From Bremerella sp. TYQ1 (GTDB taxonomy: Bacteria > Planctomycetota > Planctomycetia > Pirellulales > Pirellulaceae): a stretch of DNA of 64,000 nucleotides. Below, one piece after another: positions 18,969 to 26,710 of this stretch (within the stretch, counting starts at the first letter, position 1; each line of letters starts with the position of its first letter). The stretch covers positions 62,001-126,000 of the forward strand of contig NZ_CP083740.1 in the NCBI RefSeq assembly GCF_020150455.1. The letters run 5' to 3'. The position numbers were made by a program, and so were the translations under genes. A model generated the notes under the pieces. It ran no database searches, was not told where the DNA came from, and worked only from the letters and a program-made list of their open reading frames with translations.

Positions 18969-21101
18969 CTAGCAACAACCGAAACTTTTGTGAATTGAGA
19001 GTTCGGCGAAAAATTCTTGCACTGCCTTGGTAATGTGAAGCGTTTGTGAGTGTCTATTCATCCACCTCGTCGGCGAGCCGAGCCCATCTTGGCTGATGAG
19101 TGCGTAATTCGGTCGATTGGGGTGTTCTTCGACTGAGACGGCGATTACGACGAAGCCATTGGTCCCCTTGCATTCTTCGTTGATGGCAAAACGCAGGACA
19201 TCTTCCCGTACAGCATCCTCGGACTTGACTTGATAGTTGCGACCACGGATTGTGTCGGTGGTAACATGCTGAATACCACATCGTTTATTCAGAAAAAAAA
19301 CTACATACCAATAGGGTTCATAGCTCTTATTCACGACACGCAACAACACGGTATCACCGGCTTTAAGAGAACTTTGATTGAGATCGGTACCTTCAGAGTG
19401 GTCGGAAGGGCTAGCCAACCTTCTTACTTCAATCTGCGTATCTCGCCTGGTTACAAGTGGCGAAGAAGCAGAGTACTCACCGGCCAGTCGCCATAGATTT
19501 CGCCAGGCAATAATTCGATTAATATCCTTCGAAAGTCGGTCTCCAACAAAATCAGGATTTGCCATAAGGTCCGCGGAATAAAACACATGAGGAATACCTT
19601 CGTCAGCCAGTAGCTTCTGATAGTCGTTGCCGGTATCCAACAAATGAGTTGATGAAGTTGGAAGTAAAACCGCGTCGGGATGGGTGGTGCCATTGTCGGA
19701 CATGTTTGGCACGTCCATGAAAACCCATTCTGCATTATTATCTTGGTCGGACAGATAAAAGACCGCGTCAGGAGACTCCGCTACATCGCGTATGGATTGG
19801 AGTATTTGTGTGTGTCGGGTCCTAACATGAAGTGCAACTCTGCCTTCACCTAGCGGCCGGCTTACAATTCGACAAACGGAATTCTCGGGCAATGAATTAA
19901 GCTTGTCGAATTGCGCTGTATCTCCAAAGGTAATAGACTCAACAGACGCCGTCGTTGAAGTTGTTGCCATAACTCGTAAGTGCGCAAGCGGTTTAGTGTA
20001 AGCGTGATCCGAAGGTCGGTAGACTCCGACGATCGTACCTTCGGATAATCCCGCAAGTTCACCGCCTCTCAGATGAAGTTGGCCTCCTGCCTTCTCGATG
20101 TAGATTCCAGTTGCCTCTGGCCAATTCGAGACGCCAAATACTTGACGTTCCAAGTCTCCTTCCCAAGCTGGTGTAGGCCATCGTCTTCCGTCGGACCGGT
20201 AACGGCTTACCAACGCACGACCAAGGGCTGCGTAGCTTAATTCGTGCCCTTGGTCTCGTAAGAGACGCTCAAGATGAAATGACAACAATCCATGCTTGTA
20301 TTTCGGATCCTTCTCGTCCGCACCAGCAGGTCGAGTAACTTCCGGGGCTGGTTCATAGTCCTGGGCTGCGTAGAATGCGACAACTGACCCAATAGAAGAC
20401 TCGTTTTGTGACACATCCAGTTCGCTCAGCTTCACCGAATTCCGGTACGACGACCGTGCTTTGACAGCTCTACGTTCTGCATTTCGCATTGCTTGCAGAT
20501 CAACGCCAGCAACCGAGGGATCAACCCGTCGGAAACCTGCTTCATCACCACCGCGGGTCATTGTTCCGGAAAAACAGCTATCGAAAACGATCCATACATG
20601 TACGCCTTGTTCCTTGAATCGATCCAGCCATTGGCCAATCTGATTGTCCAAAATTACTCTTCCACCAGGCTCGTAATCGGCCGGCAGAAAGGATTCATCA
20701 AAACCATCTGGTTCCGGATTGGCGGGGTCTAGGACATCTTGTTGTGATTCAGGCAATGGAAAACGGAAACCATGTCCAGCCATCAAGATCATGACCTGAT
20801 CGTTGGCATTTGTTTGCTCGATCAATTGCTCGAATTCGCGGCAAATGTTGTCGTAGGTAGGACGATCCTTCTCGTCTTCGGGCCACCCGACAAGGGTTCT
20901 CACTTCATCAAATTTGAAGTGAGACCGCAAAAGCTGTTGAAAGTTCGCAACGTCGTTTTCCGTCCCTGCCAACTCCTCGATTCGTGTATGGTTAGGATAC
21001 TTTGAACATCCGACTAGCAACGCATGTTTTTCGCCATTCGCGGTGGATACGAGTAGCAAAATTGATATCGAGCACGCCAGAATCCAACGCATGGCTTCCA
21101 T
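18969..21101 (-). CDS. Exported caspase-like (peptidase C14) protein
   Basis: A 710-residue protein with a signal peptide (residues 1-23, MRWILACSISILLLVSTANG). The caspase-fold domain (about 24-330) has His in MAGHGFRF (H110) and Cys in FDSCFSG (C176), both dyad residues intact. The C-terminal half holds beta-rich segments; around 590-660 the sequence LKAGDTVLLRVVNKS with YWYVVFFLNK resembles the DUF4384-type domain often found behind bacterial caspases. That match is by eye only. It precedes the larger caspase-like gene on the same strand. A strong terminator hairpin separates it from the upstream His-rich gene, so the pair has its own promoter between about 21102 and 21136 or overlapping the hairpin. 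Confidence 0.9.
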   Translation of the reverse strand: MEAMRWILACSISILLLVSTANGEKHALLVGCSKYPNHTRIEELAGTENDVANFQQLLRSHFKFDEVRTLVGWPEDEKDRPTYDNICREFEQLIEQTNANDQVMILMAGHGFRFPLPESQQDVLDPANPEPDGFDESFLPADYEPGGRVILDNQIGQWLDRFKEQGVHVWIVFDSCFSGTMTRGGDEAGFRRVDPSVAGVDLQAMRNAERRAVKARSSYRNSVKLSELDVSQNESSIGSVVAFYAAQDYEPAPEVTRPAGADEKDPKYKHGLLSFHLERLLRDQGHELSYAALGRALVSRYRSDGRRWPTPAWEGDLERQVFGVSNWPEATGIYIEKAGGQLHLRGGELAGLSEGTIVGVYRPSDHAYTKPLAHLRVMATTSTTASVESITFGDTAQFDKLNSLPENSVCRIVSRPLGEGRVALHVRTRHTQILQSIRDVAESPDAVFYLSDQDNNAEWVFMDVPNMSDNGTTHPDAVLLPTSSTHLLDTGNDYQKLLADEGIPHVFYSADLMANPDFVGDRLSKDINRIIAWRNLWRLAGEYSASSPLVTRRDTQIEVRRLASPSDHSEGTDLNQSSLKAGDTVLLRVVNKSYEPYWYVVFFLNKRCGIQHVTTDTIRGRNYQVKSEDAVREDVLRFAINEECKGTNGFVVIAVSVEEHPNRPNYALISQDGLGSPTRWMNRHSQTLHITKAVQEFFAELSIHKSFGCC

Positions 21102-21136
21102 TGTTCGTCTCTATTTGTGGTCGTATCAGGTATTAA

Positions 21137-21176
21137 AAAGAGATCCATTCGGGAAGAAATTCGAATGGATCTCTTT
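21137..21176 (-). terminator. Rho-independent terminator after the His-rich gene at 21222
   Basis: A perfect 15-base inverted repeat (arms 21137-21151 and 21162-21176, AAAGAGATCCATTCG) encloses a 10-base loop. Read on the minus strand it is followed by a T5 run (CTCTTTTTAA). It lies between the stop of the His-rich gene (21222) and the start of the caspase-like gene (21101), ending the first transcript. Confidence 0.88.
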
Positions 21177-21221
21177 GATTTCAAACAACATGAATGCATC
21201 CGTCAGACCGAGAGAAATGGT

Positions 21222-21914
21222 CTAGTGGTGATGGTGTGGCGGATGAATCACCATGTCGTAGTGGTGATAGTGCCCGTAGTGGAAATTCGCGTGCCACCGA
21301 TGTCCCATGTCGTCACGAACAACAACGTGGTAGCAGTGATGGACATGAAATTCACGCGTACCATGTGGGTAAATATGTCCTACCTCGTGGCCGTCGACAT
21401 AGACGTGCAAAACCGAATGGGTGTGGTTATCGATATGAAGGTCCCCATTCAAGTCTCGTGTCGTTTCGCCCTCTTCGCCTTGTTGTTGTTCGGCTGCTTT
21501 GGCGACTGCTTTAAGGTCGTTGGCCGAATCACCGCCGACCAAGCTTGCAATCGTGAGCAGCTCCGCCGGATTGCCTCGTTCTTTCGCCAAGTTCGTGGCT
21601 TCTTCGTACAACGACTCCGAGGTAATTTCCGCGGTCTTTCCCGAAGCCGTTTCGGCGGATTCAAGAAGCTTGGCGGCGACTGCCAAATCGACCGGATTCG
21701 ACGCAATACGTGCCGTGTCAATCTTTTCACCGAGTGTGTTCATGGATGAGAACTGGAGGCCAAGCGTGCCGGCGAAATCTACTAGCTTGCCTTGTTTGAC
21801 AGCTTCAGCCTTCGCCGTAACCGTCTCGCGGTCTTTCTTCGCGTCGTCGGCTAAAACAACATTTGCCATGCCAATGATCACCAACACACTGAGCGTAAAT
21901 CGAGTAACTTGTAT
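21222..21914 (-). CDS. Exported protein with C-terminal His-rich domain; possible AUA start
   Basis: The frame is open from 21929 with no ATG before residue 16 of the call. A GTG at 21887 has no ribosome site and truncates the signal peptide. AUA at 21914 lies 8 bases after a strong AGGGGG and yields a full signal peptide (QVTRFTLSVLVIIGMANVVLA, as residues 2-22), so I set the start there; ATG-to-ATA sequence error is an alternative. The mature N-terminal part is helical. From about residue 155 a His-rich beta-like region (HIDNHTHSVLHVYVDG, then HYGHYHHYDM, ending PPHHHH) suggests metal binding. The element shared with the gene at 24780-25055 lies upstream, suggesting co-regulation. Function unknown. 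Confidence 0.68.
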   Translation of the reverse strand: MQVTRFTLSVLVIIGMANVVLADDAKKDRETVTAKAEAVKQGKLVDFAGTLGLQFSSMNTLGEKIDTARIASNPVDLAVAAKLLESAETASGKTAEITSESLYEEATNLAKERGNPAELLTIASLVGGDSANDLKAVAKAAEQQQGEEGETTRDLNGDLHIDNHTHSVLHVYVDGHEVGHIYPHGTREFHVHHCYHVVVRDDMGHRWHANFHYGHYHHYDMVIHPPHHHH

Positions 21915-21928
21915 CTGGTATTCCCCCT

Positions 21929-21941
21929 GCGGCTAAGCCGC
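21929..21941 (-). promoter_or_regulatory. Small hairpin directly before the ribosome site of the His-rich gene
   Basis: On the minus strand GCGGC-TTA-GCCGC forms a five-pair stem whose 3' arm ends 0-1 bases before the AGGGGG ribosome site of the AUA-start gene. A T7 run lies just upstream. It could hold the ribosome site open or act as a transcript 5' stabiliser; no function is shown. Confidence 0.35.
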
Positions 21942-22102
21942 TGCAAAAAAATAAAGCCCAAGAAACGACCAAATATCTAGCTTGGCTTAATAACTTCGGC
22001 TTGATTGTAACCCGCCACAATGGGGGATACAATAAAAAACCAATCTTGTTTCTTGGATGATTACTCGCGAGGCGAAATCGTTTTACTTGCCTCTTCCGTG
22101 GC

Positions 22103-22130
22103 TAAACGCAGAAATGACGTTTAGCGGACA
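22103..22130 (-). promoter_or_regulatory. Promoter-like element shared with 25133-25160 (ECF-type, putative)
   Basis: On the minus strand TGTCCG (22130-22125) and CGTTTA (22108-22103) are separated by 16 bases; the wider conserved blocks are TGTCCGC and TGCGTTTAGC with exactly 13 bases between. The same blocks with the same spacing occur at 25160-25131. Block length and spacing fit a -35/-10 pair for an ECF sigma factor. It would give a leader of about 180 bases before the His-rich gene ending at 21222. Confidence 0.5.
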
Positions 22131-22186
22131 GATCGTTTACGAAAATCGGAAAACTATCAAAGGATTTTCATCGGAAAAGCTATCTG

Positions 22187-22765
22187 ATGACAGAATCTTC
22201 CCTTGAGTTCGAGCGTCTTGTTGCCCTATTGCGTGCGGGCGATTCCAACGCGGCTGTGCAGCTCGTTGAAGAATACGAATCAGAAGTCCGACGATTTATT
22301 CGAGTTCGACTGACGACCCCAGAAATTCGTCGTTGGATCGATTCTTTGGACGTTTCTCAGTCCGTTCTCTCAAAGTTTTTCGTTGATGTACGTAGCGGAG
22401 CGATCGAAATTCGCGATCCCAATCAGCTACGTGTCTTGTTGCTAACAATGGCTCGCAACAAGCTATATGACCATGCACGACGGCAAAAGGCGGATAAACG
22501 AGACGCACGTCGTCTTGAAGAAGAATCCAAATTGAATTATGTCGCGTCGTCAACTCAGACGCCAAGCCAGCAAATAGCAAACTCCGAAATCGCCGATGCG
22601 ATTCTGGAACGACTGTCGGCAGAGGATCGCTATATGGCTGAACAACGTTTGTCGGGTTTCACATGGCAAGAGTTAGCCGATGAACTGGGATCGTCCGCAG
22701 ATGCTTTACGAAAGAGGTTGTCTCGTGCGCTCGATCGAGCCGCGGGAGAAATAGGAGTTCTCTGA
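22187..22765 (+). CDS. ECF-type RNA polymerase sigma factor (planctomycete kinase-linked type)
   Basis: The product has 192 residues. Region 2 covers about 20-95 (RLTTPEIRRWIDSLDVSQSV, LLLTMARNKLYDHARR), and region 4 covers about 135-190 with the helix-turn-helix GFTWQELADELGSSADALRKR. It redirects RNA polymerase to a specific promoter class. There is no anti-sigma gene; a Ser/Thr kinase starts 3 bases after its stop, the arrangement known for planctomycete ECF groups where the kinase is thought to control the sigma factor. Both flanking His-rich genes carry the same promoter-like element, so they are candidate targets. Confidence 0.93.
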   Translation: MTESSLEFERLVALLRAGDSNAAVQLVEEYESEVRRFIRVRLTTPEIRRWIDSLDVSQSVLSKFFVDVRSGAIEIRDPNQLRVLLLTMARNKLYDHARRQKADKRDARRLEEESKLNYVASSTQTPSQQIANSEIADAILERLSAEDRYMAEQRLSGFTWQELADELGSSADALRKRLSRALDRAAGEIGVL

Positions 22766-22767
22766 AA

Positions 22768-24630
22768 GTGCGTTCCCACCAACGGCCCGAAATCTCAAGC
22801 TCATCGAAATCACGACGATCTGGACATTCTCAATCTTGGTTCCACCAATCACTGAATGAAATACAACAGCGGTTTGACCAGGGGGAACATCCTTCAGTCG
22901 AAGCCTACATCGCTGATGCTCCTGATGCAGAAGCTGCCGTCGATCTGATCTATGCCCATTTCGTACTCGAGACCGACACTGGGAATCGGAGTGATCCTTG
23001 GGAAGTTATTCAGCGATTTCCGCAATATGCCGAACTGCTGGAACGACAATTCACCTTTGATCGAGCGCTCCAGCATGTCGAGCTATCGGAAACAGAAACT
23101 GTTCCTATTTCATCTCCTCATGAACTCACCACTAATCCTCTACCACGCATCGGTAAGTATACGGTGATCTCCAAGATCGCTGGTGGTAGCCAAGGGGAAG
23201 TGTTTCGCGCCGTGCACCCTGACTTGGCAAACGAGGTCGCTATTAAGATCTCAACGACACCGGTCAACGCATCAGAACTTGATCCAAGTCAGATCTTAAA
23301 AGAAGGGCAGGTTTTGGCCCAACTCGAGCACCCGAACTTGGCAAGAGTGTTCGATGTCGGGATTCACGAGGGACGACCCTATCTAGTAAGTCGATATGTC
23401 CGCGGCAGAACGCTCGACAGCTACCTTCACCAGGAGTCTCCTAGCCAAATGGAGATCGCCGCGTTGATCGCTAAGATTTCTGGGGCAGTGGGGACGGCAC
23501 ATCGAATGGGAATAACACATCTTGATATCAAGCCTCGCAATATCGTAATTGACGAGACAGACGAGCCTGTCTTAATCGATTTTGGTCTAGCTGTATCGGA
23601 AAATGCAATGCAAGAGGCACCTGAATATGAATCAGGCAGCTTGCGAGGCACGATCGCGTATATGTCGCCCGAACATGCCCATGGAAAGGCTGATCTGATC
23701 GGGCCGCAGTGTGATGTATTTTCGCTCGGGGCAGTTCTATATTACTCGGTTGTTGGACATCCACCCTACGTAGAAGACGGCTTTTTGGAGAATCTTGAGT
23801 CGGCACGTGAAGGTCGATGGGATCGGAAAGCACTAAAGCAATCCACGATTTCGAAGCATATCCAAACCATTATCGATACGGCTTTGCAGTCAGAAATGGA
23901 GAGTCGGTATCGCAACTGTACGGAATTGGCCGATTCCCTTGATGCTTACGCAAAGAGGGCCGAACGGACGAAGCGTAGGGCCCTTTTTTCTCTTGGTGCA
24001 TTGGTTCCGCTACTTGCAATTCTGGGCGTCTGGATGTTTTTCGGCAGAGACGTGCCCAAGTCAGGTGAATTGTCCCCAGTACCGTATGCTCAAGCAGCCC
24101 CTCTTAGCGTAGAGGTGTTCCACTCGGGAAGATTCGTCAATTTATTGGAGAGGACGCCCCTCAAAAATGGTGATCAACTTCGAGTCACAGCTCCTATTCC
24201 CCCTGAACAGTTTGGGACCCTTTTTGCACTTTCTAGCGAAGGGCGATTGACGGAACTATGCCATTTCGATCGACAACCAAAACAATTTACACTTCAATTC
24301 CCTACCCAATCAGGTAAGGCAGTGCCAATTGTTGGCGAGCGAGGCACGGAATTGGTATTCCTTTGCCTATCGAGCGATCACCCTGTGTCACTGAAGGACT
24401 TATTACAGCAGGACTTCTTTGAAACCACGATGCCTCCACTTTCCCCATACGCCATCGCTCGCGTCGATGACAAGGGAGTACGGCTGGAGGGTGAAACGAG
24501 AGGGTTTGGGGCTCCTGTAGATCTACCAAGTCCAGATGAGCAAGTCCTTCAGCGACTTGAAAAAATGCAGGAAGCCATCTCTTCCAATAACGGAACATTC
24601 TCTGCAATTGCCTTCTTTCACGCCGAGTAG
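22768..24630 (+). CDS. Transmembrane Ser/Thr protein kinase (PknB-like)
   Basis: The product has 620 residues and starts at GTG 22768, 3 bases after the sigma-factor stop, with GGAG about 11 bases upstream. The kinase domain is 129-400: glycine loop GGSQGEVF, K160 in VAIKI, E179, HLDIKPRN with D253 (HLD instead of HRD), DFG at 271-273, and SPE at 300-302. A membrane helix lies at 405-426, followed by about 190 residues outside the cytoplasm that are beta-rich. The N-terminal 120 residues are a helical domain seen before kinases in planctomycetes. Catalytic residues look complete. It most likely phosphorylates or senses for the adjacent ECF factor. Confidence 0.92.
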   Translation: MRSHQRPEISSSSKSRRSGHSQSWFHQSLNEIQQRFDQGEHPSVEAYIADAPDAEAAVDLIYAHFVLETDTGNRSDPWEVIQRFPQYAELLERQFTFDRALQHVELSETETVPISSPHELTTNPLPRIGKYTVISKIAGGSQGEVFRAVHPDLANEVAIKISTTPVNASELDPSQILKEGQVLAQLEHPNLARVFDVGIHEGRPYLVSRYVRGRTLDSYLHQESPSQMEIAALIAKISGAVGTAHRMGITHLDIKPRNIVIDETDEPVLIDFGLAVSENAMQEAPEYESGSLRGTIAYMSPEHAHGKADLIGPQCDVFSLGAVLYYSVVGHPPYVEDGFLENLESAREGRWDRKALKQSTISKHIQTIIDTALQSEMESRYRNCTELADSLDAYAKRAERTKRRALFSLGALVPLLAILGVWMFFGRDVPKSGELSPVPYAQAAPLSVEVFHSGRFVNLLERTPLKNGDQLRVTAPIPPEQFGTLFALSSEGRLTELCHFDRQPKQFTLQFPTQSGKAVPIVGERGTELVFLCLSSDHPVSLKDLLQQDFFETTMPPLSPYAIARVDDKGVRLEGETRGFGAPVDLPSPDEQVLQRLEKMQEAISSNNGTFSAIAFFHAE

Positions 24631-24725
24631 TTGAGGTAGGCAACTTTGTTGTTCCGCGATTAACGTCTTTGATCATCATTCGCTAACGCTCGTTTCATTC
24701 CGGGGGCGGCAATATTCGAAATGGA

Positions 24726-24754
24726 AAAAGGCCACCAAATCAAGGCGGCCTTTT
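24726..24754 (-). terminator. Terminator after the His-rich gene at 24780 (possibly bidirectional)
   Basis: Arms 24726-24736 and 24744-24754 pair in 10 of 11 positions around a 7-base loop (AAAAGGCCACC against GGCGGCCTTTT). Minus-strand reading ends in TTTTTCC. It lies between the convergent kinase stop (24630) and the His-rich gene stop (24780), so it may stop transcripts from both sides. Confidence 0.8.
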
Positions 24755-24779
24755 GAACTTAAACAAACGTGGTTAACTC

Positions 24780-25055
24780 TTACCAGTGGAAGTGACCCGT
24801 GCGATGCAGATCGTAGTGCCCTGGCGTGTAGTGGTAATGATTGCCATGACGCTGATATCCACCAGGATGGTAGTGGTAGTGGCTCGTATTGTGCCAGGTC
24901 GGCGTATACCAACTCGAGTTCCAACCGTGCGAGTAACCTGGGCCATGATTTCCAGAATGTCCGTGGTAGTGACCAGCGGAAACGGTGGAACTGGAAACCA
25001 ACAACAACACGCAGGCGACAAATGCGGACAATTTCATCAGGATCGAGCGAGACAT
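24780..25055 (-). CDS. Small exported His/Tyr/Gly-rich protein
   Basis: A 91-residue protein with a signal peptide (LSAFVACVLLLVSSSTVSAG, cleaved near residue 27). The mature part is almost entirely low-complexity His, Gly and Tyr, e.g. HYHGHSGNHGPGYSHG, HYHYHPGGYQRHGNHYHY and a final GHFHW. AGGAG lies 7 bases before ATG 25055. The mature chain has about one His in four residues, which suggests binding of Ni, Zn, Cu or Co. It is separate from the kinase operon and has a shared element at 25131-25160 upstream. It is unlikely to fold as an enzyme. Confidence 0.78.
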   Translation of the reverse strand: MSRSILMKLSAFVACVLLLVSSSTVSAGHYHGHSGNHGPGYSHGWNSSWYTPTWHNTSHYHYHPGGYQRHGNHYHYTPGHYDLHRTGHFHW

Positions 25056-25130
25056 GAACGAACTCCTTCTTTAGCGAAATCCAAAACCTGGATCACGTCC
25101 CCCATAGATCGGATCCATTCGGTTCACTGA

Positions 25131-25160
25131 GCTAAACGCATTCTTTTCGGCCGGCGGACA
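25131..25160 (-). promoter_or_regulatory. Promoter-like element shared with 22101-22130 (ECF-type, putative)
   Basis: Minus-strand blocks TGTCCGC (25160-25154) and TGCGTTTAGC (25140-25131) are 13 bases apart, identical in sequence and spacing to the element at 22101-22130. Interpreted as -35 TGTCCG and -10 CGTTTA with a 16-base spacer, transcription would start near 25126 and give a leader of about 70 bases before ATG 25055. Confidence 0.5.
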
Positions 25161-25450
25161 AAATTCAGTTCGCTTTTTCTCATGCAGTCCGAAACGCTAC
25201 CGGTAAAATCGATTGGTTCGCGAGAGAAAGCATAAAATTGCTGAAGAACGGGATTTCGCTAACACGAGTGTTATTCCCCAAGTACGGATTGTTCCGAACT
25301 GGTGACATACTGCCTTCTCCCCTCAACGCATGAGCCTCGACATGGGCTTTGCTATCGACTCTATGTCAACCGACTGCAAATTTACGCCAGTATCTTTCCC
25401 GGGGATCGCAAATTCGTTGTTAGCGTCCTACGCCAGAATACAATACACCA
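25161..25450. other. Intergenic region with a 14-base dyad
   Basis: About 290 bases separate the putative promoter element from the stop of the permease gene. No gene is visible. A dyad TAACAC-GA-GTGTTA lies at 25260-25273 and could be a protein-binding site, but no promoter is obvious near it. Confidence 0.4.
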
Positions 25451-26686
25451 CTAAGTACCTGTGATCGAAACGATCCACCCTAGAACCCATCCAAAACCCA
25501 GCCAGACAAAGGAGGCATAGGCCAGTCCCGTAAGAAGGCGTTCTGACCAGCTTGTCCGTCCTGACTCGTCACGGTGCTGGTGATCAGACTGCTCTTTGGG
25601 AGTGTTCTTCAGCCAGAGAAGCAGTCCACTTATGGCCAGGAAAATGAGATTCAGAAAAAATGTATAGTCGATCTTAAAGCGTTCCGAAGGCGATTTCTGC
25701 TCGGCCGATTGGGCTGTTTCCGGCAAGAGATCGAACGCTGCAAATCCATAGTGCAGGAGAAGGGAAGACGCGACCAAGGCGATTAGCAGCACGACGAGAA
25801 TGTACAGGGCCATCTTCCAGCCGAAGTATTGCGAGTTGATGCGGAGGACGGGAAACACGACCAGATCGCTGAAGATGAATGCCATAATGCCGCCAAAGCT
25901 AACTCCGTTGGCCAACAGGAGTGTCGCCAGCGGTATGTTGCCCATCGAGCCGATGAAAGTAAAGAAAGCGGCAACCGGTCCGACCAAGGTTTGCAGCAAC
26001 ACTTGCAGAAACGAAGGATCGGAGTCGCCGCCGGCTCCGGCGAATAGCGTCGTGAAAAAGGCGTTGGGTACAAATGCGGAGATGATGCCGGCGATGGTGA
26101 AGCCGAACGTGACATCTCGCCAGACCATTCCCCACTCCATGAAATACTGCTTGGCAACCCGTTTCCACCCTTCGCGGCTGGTAAATAGTTCTCGCCAGTT
26201 GGGAACTTCCCGACTTTCTTCTTCCTCTTCGACATGGTCCCTTGCTTCGTCTTCGAGCGATTTAGGAAGCGTCAGCTTGACGACGAGCCACATCACGAGA
26301 ATGAGCAATAGTCCGCCGACGTACTCACCGACGACAAATTGCCAGCTCAGAAAGACGGCAATGATAATCCCGAGCTCAATCACGAGATTCGTCGATGCCA
26401 ACATAAACGCCAGCGAAGGAACCAGGCCTGCCCCTTTTTTGAACAAAGACTTCGTAGTGGAGAGTGCCGCGAAACTGCAGGAGCTGGAGATGAAACCGAA
26501 AAAGGTCGCCAAGGCTACCGACTTCGGACCTGCTTGCCCCATGGTTTGCTTCATCCGCTCTTTGGTAACGAAAACTTGGATACAGCTACTAATGACGTAA
26601 CCCAGACCGAAAGCCCAGAACGCCATCCAGAAGAAACCCAGGGACGTTAAAGCGGCTTCGTTCCATTGGTTGAGAAATTGATCCAT
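25451..26686 (-). CDS. YraQ/ArsP-type permease (DUF318 family)
   Basis: The product has 411 residues and about eight membrane helices. The family hallmark is FISSSCSFAALSTTKSLF near residues 66-83 with STNLVIELG shortly after. A charged cytoplasmic loop rich in Glu (about 150-170) separates the two halves. Members are putative permeases; the ArsP subgroup exports trivalent organoarsenicals, and others are uncharacterised. It is the last gene of the Cus-like operon, 24 bases after the RND stop, an unusual addition that suggests a further ion or metalloid route in the same response. Substrate unknown. Confidence 0.8.
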   Translation of the reverse strand: MDQFLNQWNEAALTSLGFFWMAFWAFGLGYVISSCIQVFVTKERMKQTMGQAGPKSVALATFFGFISSSCSFAALSTTKSLFKKGAGLVPSLAFMLASTNLVIELGIIIAVFLSWQFVVGEYVGGLLLILVMWLVVKLTLPKSLEDEARDHVEEEEESREVPNWRELFTSREGWKRVAKQYFMEWGMVWRDVTFGFTIAGIISAFVPNAFFTTLFAGAGGDSDPSFLQVLLQTLVGPVAAFFTFIGSMGNIPLATLLLANGVSFGGIMAFIFSDLVVFPVLRINSQYFGWKMALYILVVLLIALVASSLLLHYGFAAFDLLPETAQSAEQKSPSERFKIDYTFFLNLIFLAISGLLLWLKNTPKEQSDHQHRDESGRTSWSERLLTGLAYASFVWLGFGWVLGWIVSITGT

Positions 26687-26710
26687 GGGATCGATGGCTC
26701 CTTTCGCTGC

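Noticed and set aside
25800..26600. Plus-strand frame of 266 codons
   Set aside because: It runs antisense to the YraQ/ArsP-type permease, whose minus frame has clear membrane helices and the family motif.
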